From Pseudomonadota bacterium (GTDB taxonomy: Bacteria > Pseudomonadota > Alphaproteobacteria > Caulobacterales > Aquidulcibacteraceae): a stretch of DNA of 5,709 nt. Within the stretch, counting starts at the first letter, position 1; each line of letters begins with the position of its first letter. The position numbers and the translations under genes were made by a program. The notes under the pieces were generated by a model. The model worked only from the letters and a program-made list of their open reading frames with translations, was not told where the DNA came from and ran no database searches. Positions 1-5,709 of this stretch are shown one piece after another. The stretch covers positions 1 to 5,709 of the forward strand of contig JAEWNX010000204.1 in assembly GCA_023461135.1 (NCBI GenBank), given 5' to 3'.

Positions 1-155
1 GCGCTGCAATGGCTGCGAACGACGACGGCATCGACATCGCGCAGATCGGCGGGCGCGTGCGGCAGTCGTCGGTGAAGAAGATGGCCGAAGTCGTGAACCA
101 GCATCCGGATGAATCGGCGCAGATCATCCGCGGCTGGCTGAACAACGCGTTGTAG
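1..155 (+). CDS. fliF: Flagellar MS-ring protein FliF, C-terminal end (partial)
   Basis: This is the tail of a gene that begins before the window; the reading frame from base 3 gives 50 residues and ends in TAG at 153-155. FliF forms the MS ring in the inner membrane, and its last ~40 residues lie in the cytoplasm and bind the N-terminal domain of FliG. The visible part is that tail: a loosely conserved stretch, then [20 protein letters not shown] and [10 protein letters not shown]. It matches the family pattern of a basic/hydrophobic helix with a 'V-x-x-x-HP-E' core and a terminal 'IIRGWL' helix. The transmembrane segments and periplasmic ring domains lie upstream and cannot be seen. The stop codon is 2 bp before the fliG start, so the two interacting proteins are probably translationally coupled. 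Identification rests on the short tail plus the gene that follows; both agree. Confidence 0.9.
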   Translation, partial: AAMAANDDGIDIAQIGGRVRQSSVKKMAEVVNQHPDESAQIIRGWLNNAL

Positions 156-157
156 CT

Positions 158-1210
158 ATGAACGCGCTGGCCAAACCCTCCGACATACGCGCCGAGCCCG
201 CGGCGCCGGCGGACCTCTCGCGCTATTCCGGCGCGGAGAAGGCCGCGATCGTGCTGATGGCGCTCGGCGAAGAGGCCAAGAAGCTCTGGGGCCTGCTCGA
301 AGAGGAGGAGATCAAAGAGGTCTCGCAAGTGATGGCTTCGCTTGGCGTCGTGCCGTCATCCGTGGTCGAGGCCGTGGTGCACGAGTTCGTACAGCGCATG
401 TCGGGCGCGGGCTCGGTGCTGGGCTCGCTCGACCAGACCCAGCGTATGCTGGCGAACATCCTGCCGAAGGAAAAACTCGACTCCCTGATGGAGGAAATCC
501 GCGGGCCGGCGGGACGCAACATCTGGGACAAGCTCGCCAACGTGAACGAGGCGGTGCTCGCGAGCTATCTGAAGAACGAGTATCCGCAGACCGTCGCCGT
601 CGTGCTGGCGAAGGTGCGGCCCGAGCACGCCGCGAAAGTGCTCTCGGAACTGCCGGAGGACTTCGCCGCCGAGTGCATGCTGCGCATGCTGTCGATGGAG
701 CCGGTGCAGCGGGAAATCCTCGACAAGATCGAGACCACGCTGCGCACCGAGTTCATGTCGAACCTGTCGCGGACATCCAAGCGGGACAGTCATGAGTTGA
801 TGGCGGACATCTTCAACAATTTCGACCGCCAGACGGAATCGCGGTTCATCGGCGCGCTCGAGAACAAGAACCGCGAGAGCGCCGATCGCATCAAGGCGCT
901 GATGTTCGTGTTCGAAGATTTGGCGAAACTCGATTCCGGTGGCGTGCAGACGCTGCTGCGGGCCGTCGACAAGAGCGACCTCGCGCTCGCGCTCAAGGGC
1001 GCGTCGGACACACTGCGCACCCTCTTCTTCTCCAACATGTCGGAGCGCGGCGGCAAAATCCTGAAGGAAGACATGGCGGCGATGGGACCAGTACGGCTCA
1101 AGGATGTGGACGCGGCGCAGACCCGCATGGTCGCCCTGGCGAAGGACTTGTCGACGCGCGGCGAGATCGTCTTGTCCGACGGCAAATCCGACGACGAGCT
1201 GATTTATTGA
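158..1210 (+). CDS. fliG: Flagellar motor switch protein FliG
   Basis: FliG is the torque-generating C-ring protein: its N-terminal domain sits on FliF, its middle domain binds FliM, and its C-terminal domain meets the stators. The 350-residue length is normal. An N-terminal domain (about 22-115, starting [15 protein letters not shown]) is followed by the middle armadillo domain with EYPQ at 141-144, a variant of the usual EHPQ FliM-binding motif. The C-terminal domain contains the MFVF hinge motif at 249-252. By alignment from memory with E. coli FliG, the stator-facing charged residues K264, R281, D288, D289 and R297 correspond to K280, R297, E304, D305 and R313, so the charge pattern is kept, with one Asp-to-Glu change. 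The ATG at 158 follows the fliF stop by 2 bp and no good Shine-Dalgarno sequence precedes it, which suggests coupling to fliF translation. The first ~20 residues are Ala/Pro-rich and probably disordered. Confidence 0.97.
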   Translation: MNALAKPSDIRAEPAAPADLSRYSGAEKAAIVLMALGEEAKKLWGLLEEEEIKEVSQVMASLGVVPSSVVEAVVHEFVQRMSGAGSVLGSLDQTQRMLANILPKEKLDSLMEEIRGPAGRNIWDKLANVNEAVLASYLKNEYPQTVAVVLAKVRPEHAAKVLSELPEDFAAECMLRMLSMEPVQREILDKIETTLRTEFMSNLSRTSKRDSHELMADIFNNFDRQTESRFIGALENKNRESADRIKALMFVFEDLAKLDSGGVQTLLRAVDKSDLALALKGASDTLRTLFFSNMSERGGKILKEDMAAMGPVRLKDVDAAQTRMVALAKDLSTRGEIVLSDGKSDDELIY

Positions 1211-1821
1211 TGCCGCAGATACGAAGATACGGCTTCGACACCGAGTTCGCGCCCGACGGCGCGGTTGTGCGCGAAGCGCCGAAGCGGCTCACGCCGGAGG
1301 AGATCGCGGCGGAATGCGCGGTGGCCTACGAGCGCGGCAAGCAGGACGCGGTTGCGCAAGCTGAGCGCAAGGTTGCCGCTGCGCTGGAGGCGCTCGCCGA
1401 CGCCGCCTCGGCGGTGCTGACGCGGCTCGATACTGAAAGCGCCGCAATGCGCGAGGAAGCGGCGCGCATTGCGCTAGGGGCCGCGCGCAAGATTGCAGGC
1501 GAAGCTCTGGACGCGTTCGGCGCAGAGCGCGCGGCGGCGGCGGTTGAAGCGGCGATGGATGCGTTGCGCCACCAGCCGCGGCTGCTCGTGAAACTGCCTG
1601 CGGCCGACGCGGAGGTGCTGAAGCAGCGCATCGCCGCGATGTGCGAGACGCACGCTTACGCCGGCGCGGTGCTGGTGCGCGCGGAAGATTCGCTGCGCAC
1701 CGGCGAAGTCGTGATCGACTGGTCGGATGGTGTCGTGACCTTGAGTCCGGCCGAAGCCGCCGAACGCATCAATACATTGGTCGAAGCCGCGCTCGCGGCG
1801 CCGACGCCGACATCCTCGTGA
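1210..1821 (+). CDS. fliH: Flagellar export ATPase regulator FliH (FlbE-like)
   Basis: FliH binds the FliI export ATPase as a dimer and ties it to FliN on the C ring and to FlhA. This protein has 203 residues, a little shorter than E. coli FliH. The N-terminus (RRYGFDTEF, residues 5-13) resembles the aromatic-rich start of alphaproteobacterial FliH/FlbE proteins. Residues ~29-115 are Ala/Glu/Arg-rich, with YERGKQDA at 40-47 and ARKIAGEAL at 92-100, and are predicted to be long helices or coiled coil. The C-terminal domain ends with the family signature GEVVIDWSDG (165-174) and a final helix. The ATG at 1210 overlaps the fliG stop by one base (TGATG), a classic coupling arrangement. A TTG three bases earlier (1207) is in frame but is a poorer choice. 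FliI and FliJ are not adjacent, unlike in enteric bacteria. FlbE is the Caulobacter name for this position in the operon. Sequence conservation in FliH is low, so context adds much of the certainty. Confidence 0.88.
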   Translation: MPQIRRYGFDTEFAPDGAVVREAPKRLTPEEIAAECAVAYERGKQDAVAQAERKVAAALEALADAASAVLTRLDTESAAMREEAARIALGAARKIAGEALDAFGAERAAAAVEAAMDALRHQPRLLVKLPAADAEVLKQRIAAMCETHAYAGAVLVRAEDSLRTGEVVIDWSDGVVTLSPAEAAERINTLVEAALAAPTPTSS

Positions 1822-1823
1822 GG
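1819..1823 (+). promoter_or_regulatory. Ribosome binding site of fliN, overlapping the fliH stop
   Basis: TGAGG at 1819-1823 includes the fliH stop codon TGA and supplies a GAGG core 7 bases before the fliN ATG at 1831. This supports the chosen fliN start and suggests that ribosomes finishing fliH re-initiate on fliN. Confidence 0.6.
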
Positions 1824-1830
1824 CCGATAT

Positions 1831-2151
1831 ATGAGTGACCTGAAGCTCGACGAGTTTACGCCCGAGACGCCTCAGGACCAGGGCGCCCAACCGATGGAGC
1901 GCTCGGCGGCGGAACTTGCGCCGGTGTTCGACGTGCCGGTCAACATCCAGGCCGTGCTCGGACGCTCGAACATGGAAGTGGCCGCCCTGCTCCGCCTGGC
2001 GCGCGGTTCGGTCATCGAACTCGACCGCAAAGTCGGCGAAGCGATCGACATTTACGTGAACAACCGTCTGGTCGCGCGCGGCGAAGTCGTCGTGGTCGAC
2101 GAGCGCCTCGGCGTGACCATGACGGAAATCATCAAGGACGGCGACGCCTGA
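1831..2151 (+). CDS. fliN: Flagellar motor switch protein FliN
   Basis: FliN forms the base of the C ring with FliM and also serves as the docking site for FliH-FliI in export. The protein has 106 residues. A variable, acidic, probably disordered N-terminal stretch (1-30) is followed by one SpoA (surface presentation of antigens) domain at about 31-102. Conserved elements are FDVPVNIQAVLGRS (33-46), LLRLARGSVIELD (53-65) and the C-terminal strand VARGEVVVVDERLGVTMTEI (81-100), which parallel E. coli FliN closely. It is shorter than E. coli FliN (137 residues) mainly at the N-terminus and in the last few residues. It starts 9 bp after fliH and has a GAGG ribosome binding site. FliM, its obligate partner, is not in the window. 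A type III secretion SctQ C-terminal fragment would look similar, but the flagellar neighbours settle the assignment. Confidence 0.95.
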   Translation: MSDLKLDEFTPETPQDQGAQPMERSAAELAPVFDVPVNIQAVLGRSNMEVAALLRLARGSVIELDRKVGEAIDIYVNNRLVARGEVVVVDERLGVTMTEIIKDGDA

Positions 2152-2160
2152 GCGGCGACG

Positions 2161-2167
2161 TAGGAGA
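2161..2167 (+). promoter_or_regulatory. Strong ribosome binding site of flbD
   Basis: TAGGAGA at 2161-2167 contains a full AGGAG core (2162-2166) placed 7 bases before the ATG at 2174. It is the best Shine-Dalgarno sequence in the window and fixes the flbD start. The other internal genes have weak or overlapping sites, so flbD may be translated independently of its upstream neighbour. Confidence 0.75.
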
Positions 2168-2173
2168 AAGAAC

Positions 2174-3529
2174 ATGCGCCTGCTCATCGTTGGCCCGCTC
2201 GGGGGACAAATCTCCGCCGCCACGCGCATCGCCATGGATCATGGCGCGAAGGTCGCGCATGTCGACACGATCGAGCAGGCGACCAGCGCGTTGCGCGCCG
2301 GCCGCGGCGCCGATCTCCTCATGGTGGACGCACGCCTCGACATCGCGGCGCTGATCAAGGCCAACGAGGCCGAACACATCGTCGTGCCGGTGGTGGCGGC
2401 GGGCGTGGGTATTGACCCTTCGCTGGCGGCCAAGGCCATCCGCGCAGGCGCGAAGGAATACATCTCACTGCCGCCCGACCCGGAGCTGATCGCCGCGGTC
2501 TTGGCGGCGGTGTGCGACGATGAACGGCCGCTGATCGCCGAAGACGCCGCCATGAAGCAAGTGATCGCGCTGGCCGACCAGGTGGCGGCGTCGGACGCTT
2601 CCATCATGATTACCGGCGAGAGCGGCGTCGGCAAGGAAGTGGTCGCGCGCTATGTGCACAAGAAGTCGAAGCGAGCCGACAAGCCGTTCATCGCGGTGAA
2701 TTGCGCCGCGATTCCCGAACAACTGCTCGAGAGCGAATTGTTCGGGCACGAGAAAGGCGCGTTCACGGGTGCGGTGGCGCGGCGCATCGGCAAGTTCGAA
2801 GAAGCCGATGGCGGCACGCTTCTCCTCGACGAAATCTCTGAAATGGACCTGCGCTTGCAGTCCAAGCTGCTGCGCGCGTTGCAGGAGCGCGTGATCGACC
2901 GGGTCGGCGGCGGCAAGCCGGTGCCGGTGAACATCCGCGTGCTGGCGACGTCGAACCGCGATCTCTCGGCGCTCGTGCGTTCAGGCGAATTCCGCGAAGA
3001 TCTGCTCTATCGCCTCAACGTCGTGAACCTGCGCATCCCGCCGCTGCGCGAGCGCAAGGATGATCTCGCTGCGCTGGCGCGCTTCTTCATCGAGAAATAC
3101 GCGCGCGCCAATGGCCGCCCTGCCCGCAAGCTCTCGAAGGATGGACTGATGCAAGTGCTGGCGCATGTCTGGCCGGGCAATGTGCGCGAACTGGAAAACG
3201 CCATGCACCGCGCCGTGCTGCTGGCGAACGGCGAAGACGTCGGCGCCGAAGCCATTCGCGCGCCGGATGGCGCGCCGGTGGGGGCTCGCCGCGACGATAT
3301 GGGCGCCGCGATCGAAGCAGGCCAGGCCGCCGCCCGCGCGCTGGTGGGGCGCACCGTCTCGGACGTCGAGCAGGACCTCATCCTGGAAACGCTGACCCAC
3401 TGCCTCGGCAACCGCACACACGCCGCGCACATCCTGGGAATCTCGATCCGCACGCTGCGTAACAAGCTGAAGCAGTATTCCGACGAAGGCGTGCGCATTC
3501 CGCCGGCGCCGACCGGACAAGCGGCGTGA
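2174..3529 (+). CDS. flbD: Sigma-54-dependent flagellar transcriptional regulator FlbD
   Basis: FlbD is an NtrC-family activator that remodels sigma-54 RNA polymerase by ATP hydrolysis to switch on late flagellar genes; in Caulobacter it can also repress early ones and is controlled by FliX. The 451 residues show three domains. Residues 1-115 are receiver-like but degenerate: the phospho-acceptor Asp is kept (D52), while the N-terminal acidic pair is replaced (LLIVGPL, 3-9), no Thr/Ser follows strand 4, and L99 stands where the invariant Lys belongs. The AAA+ domain (~120-355) is complete: Walker A GESGVGKE (148-155), the sigma-54 contact loop GAFTGA (195-200), Walker B GGTLLLDE (213-220), likely arginine fingers R274/R280 and sensor II WPGNVREL (333-340). 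A Fis-type helix-turn-helix is at about 411-435 (THAAHILGISIRTLRNKL). The gene lies between fliN and flhA, as expected for FlbD rather than a general NtrC. The partner FliX is not in the window. Confidence 0.95.
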   Translation: MRLLIVGPLGGQISAATRIAMDHGAKVAHVDTIEQATSALRAGRGADLLMVDARLDIAALIKANEAEHIVVPVVAAGVGIDPSLAAKAIRAGAKEYISLPPDPELIAAVLAAVCDDERPLIAEDAAMKQVIALADQVAASDASIMITGESGVGKEVVARYVHKKSKRADKPFIAVNCAAIPEQLLESELFGHEKGAFTGAVARRIGKFEEADGGTLLLDEISEMDLRLQSKLLRALQERVIDRVGGGKPVPVNIRVLATSNRDLSALVRSGEFREDLLYRLNVVNLRIPPLRERKDDLAALARFFIEKYARANGRPARKLSKDGLMQVLAHVWPGNVRELENAMHRAVLLANGEDVGAEAIRAPDGAPVGARRDDMGAAIEAGQAAARALVGRTVSDVEQDLILETLTHCLGNRTHAAHILGISIRTLRNKLKQYSDEGVRIPPAPTGQAA

Positions 3530-3540
3530 GTCATTAGCGT

Positions 3541-5631
3541 ATGGTAGACGCCGCGCAGCCGCAGCGCCCGGGCTTCACGCTCGGCGATATTGGACCCGCG
3601 GTCTTCCGCGGGGAGATCGGCCTTGCGCTCGGCGTGCTCGGCATTCTGGCGATCATGCTGGTGCCGCTGCCGCCCATGCTGCTCGACATGCTGCTGGCGG
3701 TATCGCTGATCTTCTCGATCCTGGTGCTGATGACCGCGCTGATGATCAAGAAGCCGCTGGAGTTCACGGCTTTTCCCGCCGTTCTGCTGTTGGCAACGCT
3801 GCTGCGGCTGGCGCTTAACATCGCTTCAACGCGCCTCATCCTCGCCAACGGCCAGACCGGTGAGCACGCCGCCGGCGAAGTGATCGCCGCGTTCGCGCAG
3901 TTCGTGATGGGCGGCGAGTTCGTGATCGGCGTCATTGTGTTCGCGATCCTGGTGATTGTGAACTTTGTGGTCATCACGCGCGGCTCGACTCGCATCGCCG
4001 AAGTCGCGGCCCGGTTCACGTTGGACGCCATGCCCGGCAAGCAGATGGCGATCGACGCCGATCTGTCAGCCGGCCTCATCAACGACAACGAGGCGCGCGC
4101 GCGCCGCAAGGCGCTCGAGGACGAAAGCTCGTTCTTCGGCGCCATGGACGGCGCGAGCAAATTCGTGCGCGGCGATGCGATAGCCGGCCTGCTCATCGTT
4201 TTCATCAACATTATCGGCGGCATCGTCATCGGCGTCGTGTCGCACGGGATGGAGTTCGCCGAAGCCGGCCGCACCTACACGCTGCTGACGGTCGGCGACG
4301 GTCTCGTGACGCAGATTCCGGCCCTGATCATCTCGGTCGCGGCCGGCTTGCTTGTCACCAAGGCGGGCGTTGACGGCGCGGCGGATAAGGCGCTCGCCAA
4401 GCAACTTGCCTCCTACCCTGTCGCGCTCGGCGTCGTCGCGGCGTGCGCGTTCGGCGTCGGCGTGCTGCCGGGCATGCCGCTCATCCCGTTCTGGATTTTG
4501 GCCTTCACCGCAGGACTGCTCGCCTGGAATTTGCGACAAGCCAATCGCGTCGCGGCGGCTGCGGCGCTCGCAGAACCCGCGCCTGCGCCCGCGGCGGAAG
4601 AGTCGCCGGCCGCATCGCTGGCGATGGACGATGTGCGCATCGAGTTGGGCTTTGCGTTGCTGCCGCTGATCAACGATGTCACGGGCCGCCGTCTCACCGA
4701 CCAGATCAAGGCGCTGCGCAAGACGCTGGCGCAGGAATACGGCTTCGTAATGCCGAGCGTGCGCATCCTCGACAACGTGCAGCTTGTGGCGGATGCGTAC
4801 GCGATCCGCGTGCGCGAAATGGATGCGGGCGAAGGCAAGCTGAAGATGGGCGCGCTGCTGGCGATGGACCCGACCGGCGCAGGCGTGGCGCTGCCGGGCG
4901 AACCGGTGAAGGAGCCCGCGTTCGGTCTCGATGCGATGTGGGTCGATGAGCGCGCGCGCGAAGAAGCCAGCTTCCGCGGCTACACCGTCGTCGATCCGGC
5001 GACAGTGCTGGCCACGCATCTCACCGAGATCATCAAAGAGCATATGAGCGAGCTCTTGACCTTCGCCGAGGTCAAGAAGCTCATCAAGGACCTGCCCAAG
5101 GACACACAAACGCTGCTCGATGACGTCGCGCCGGCGCACATCTCCTGGTCCGGCGTGCAGCGCATCCTGCAGAACCTGCTCAAAGAACGCATCTCAATCC
5201 GCGATCTTGCCTCTATCGTGGAAGCCATCGCCGAAGCGGCGCCGACGATGCACGACCTGGTGCTCATCACCGAGCATGTGCGCGGACGCCTCGCGCGCCA
5301 AATCTGCTACGCGCACCGCAATCCCGACGGCTCGCTCCCTATCGTCACGCTCTCGCCGCCCTGGGAACAGGCGTTCGCGGAAGCTTTGATCGGCGAAGGC
5401 CAGCATCGCCAACTTGCGCTCGCGCCGTCCAAGCTGCACGACTTCGTCGCCGACGTGCGCGCCGCATTCGAGAAAGCCGCCAAGCTCGGTGAAACGCCCG
5501 TGCTGCTCACCTCCCCCGCCATCCGCCCCTTCGTGCGCTCCCTGATCGAACGCTTCCGGCCAAGCACCGCTGTGCTGAGCCAAGCTGAGGTGCACGCGAA
5601 GGTGCGTCTCAAGGCGATGGGGCAGGTTTAG
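3541..5631 (+). CDS. flhA: Flagellar export gate protein FlhA
   Basis: FlhA is the large ring-forming subunit of the flagellar type III export gate; it couples proton flow to export and receives substrate-chaperone complexes. The 696-residue length is typical. The N-terminal half has about eight hydrophobic segments (near 25-45, 46-68, 78-97, 120-145, 212-234, 246-273, 293-309 and 312-330) and the FHIPEP-family cytoplasmic loop (~146-211). By offset from Salmonella numbering recalled from memory, D45, R94, K203, D208 and D249 match D49, R98, K207, D212 and D253, so the proposed proton-path residues are all present. An Ala/Pro-rich linker (335-360) leads to the soluble substrate-docking domain (~362-696). 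ATG 3541 is the first possible start because an in-frame TAG lies at 3535-3537. No convincing Shine-Dalgarno sequence precedes it, and it is 11 bp after flbD, so coupling is likely. A virulence SctV homologue is unlikely given the neighbours. Confidence 0.97.
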   Translation: MVDAAQPQRPGFTLGDIGPAVFRGEIGLALGVLGILAIMLVPLPPMLLDMLLAVSLIFSILVLMTALMIKKPLEFTAFPAVLLLATLLRLALNIASTRLILANGQTGEHAAGEVIAAFAQFVMGGEFVIGVIVFAILVIVNFVVITRGSTRIAEVAARFTLDAMPGKQMAIDADLSAGLINDNEARARRKALEDESSFFGAMDGASKFVRGDAIAGLLIVFINIIGGIVIGVVSHGMEFAEAGRTYTLLTVGDGLVTQIPALIISVAAGLLVTKAGVDGAADKALAKQLASYPVALGVVAACAFGVGVLPGMPLIPFWILAFTAGLLAWNLRQANRVAAAAALAEPAPAPAAEESPAASLAMDDVRIELGFALLPLINDVTGRRLTDQIKALRKTLAQEYGFVMPSVRILDNVQLVADAYAIRVREMDAGEGKLKMGALLAMDPTGAGVALPGEPVKEPAFGLDAMWVDERAREEASFRGYTVVDPATVLATHLTEIIKEHMSELLTFAEVKKLIKDLPKDTQTLLDDVAPAHISWSGVQRILQNLLKERISIRDLASIVEAIAEAAPTMHDLVLITEHVRGRLARQICYAHRNPDGSLPIVTLSPPWEQAFAEALIGEGQHRQLALAPSKLHDFVADVRAAFEKAAKLGETPVLLTSPAIRPFVRSLIERFRPSTAVLSQAEVHAKVRLKAMGQV

Positions 5632-5644
5632 GTGAGTTCGGAGC

Positions 5645-5662
5645 GCGAGCCTTCAGGCTCGC
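5645..5662. repeat. Hairpin 1: REP-like palindrome after flhA
   Basis: GCGAGCC (5645-5651) and GGCTCGC (5656-5662) form a perfect 7-bp stem around a TTCA loop, 13 bases after the flhA stop. It is G/C rich but not followed by a T-run, so it is not a textbook intrinsic terminator. It could still slow polymerase, protect the 3' end of the flagellar mRNA, or be a dispersed palindromic (REP-type) repeat. The symmetry is seen directly; the function is inferred. Confidence 0.7.
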
Positions 5663-5682
5663 ATTGGGTCGATTGAAGGAAG

Positions 5683-5700
5683 ACGCGCCTTGCGGCGCGT
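5683..5700. repeat. Hairpin 2: REP-like palindrome after flhA
   Basis: ACGCGCC (5683-5689) and GGCGCGT (5694-5700) form a second perfect 7-bp stem around a TTGC loop, 20 bases after hairpin 1. It has the same layout as hairpin 1: 7-bp stem, four-base loop beginning TT, and GCC/GGC closing the loop. It differs at two stem positions where both arms change together. No T-run follows. It is most simply read as a second member of the same palindromic repeat family. Confidence 0.65.
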
Positions 5701-5702
5701 GG

Positions 5703-5709
5703 GCGAGCC
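5703..5709. repeat. Possible left arm of a third hairpin, cut by the window end
   Basis: The last seven bases, GCGAGCC, are identical to the left arm of hairpin 1 (5645-5651) and start 2 bases after hairpin 2. If the sequence beyond the window continues with a TT-containing loop and GGCTCGC, this is a third copy. A seven-base match in G/C-rich DNA can occur by chance, so this is tentative. Confidence 0.3.

Noticed and set aside
1641..1838. Small + strand frame overlapping the fliH end and fliN start
   Set aside because: It is out of frame with both genes, Arg-rich and without recognisable features; it is a shadow of fliH.
1474..2235. Antisense open frame (253 codons) across fliH, fliN and the start of flbD
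   Set aside because: It spans three well-supported + strand genes and has the same composition artefact; no ribosome binding site or family motif is visible.
3500..3541. Possible sigma-54 promoter before flhA
   Set aside because: No TGGCAC-N5-TTGC-like -24/-12 pair was found by eye in this stretch or in the end of flbD, so there is no sequence support for a separate promoter.
4066..5139. Long antisense open frame (357 codons) opposite flhA
   Set aside because: It is an Arg/His/Asp-rich shadow created by third-position G/C bias. flhA on the + strand matches its family end to end, and the antisense product resembles nothing I recognise.
1..5631. A new or unusual multi-gene system in the window
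   Set aside because: All six genes belong to well-known flagellar families in a known order, with intact key motifs and no foreign-looking insertion.
5633..5677. Short GTG-started frame of 14 codons just after flhA
   Set aside because: It runs through hairpin 1, has no ribosome binding site and stops at once; fliR or flhB, which can follow flhA, do not begin here.
5674..5709. Purine-rich GAAGGAAG as a ribosome binding site for a downstream gene
   Set aside because: No start codon lies at a usable distance, and the following bases form hairpin 2.
5645..5709. Rho-independent terminator pair
   Set aside because: The stems are strong but neither is followed by a run of T, so a standard intrinsic terminator cannot be claimed; they are listed as repeats instead.

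Overview
The window is a compact, GC-rich block of flagellar genes, all on the + strand. It most likely comes from an alphaproteobacterium. The evidence is the gene order fliF-fliG-fliH(flbE)-fliN-flbD-flhA, the presence of a FlbD-type sigma-54 activator inside a motor/export operon, and strong G/C bias at third codon positions. This order resembles the fliF operon of Caulobacter and related lineages. The genus cannot be fixed from this sequence.

Layout: bases 1-155 hold the C-terminal end of fliF (MS ring). They are followed by fliG (C-ring switch/torque protein), fliH/flbE (regulator of the export ATPase), fliN (C-ring and export docking), flbD (sigma-54-dependent flagellar regulator with a degenerate receiver domain) and flhA (export gate). 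The gaps are 2 bp (fliF-fliG), a 1-bp overlap (fliG-fliH), 9 bp (fliH-fliN), 22 bp (fliN-flbD) and 11 bp (flbD-flhA). These fit one polycistronic unit, possibly ending after flhA. The last 78 bases are non-coding and contain two perfect 7-bp-stem hairpins of one pattern, plus what looks like the left arm of a third cut by the window edge.

How the genes work together: FliF in the membrane carries FliG through its C-terminal tail. FliG and FliN, with FliM encoded elsewhere, form the cytoplasmic switch. FliH brings the FliI ATPase (not in this window) to FliN and FlhA. FlhA, in the centre of the ring, passes substrates to the export channel. FlbD is expected to couple assembly of this early structure to transcription of later flagellar genes.

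No frameshift, truncation or transferred gene is visible, and I see no undescribed system. The points most worth checking are the covarying tandem hairpins after flhA and the stripped-down receiver domain of FlbD.
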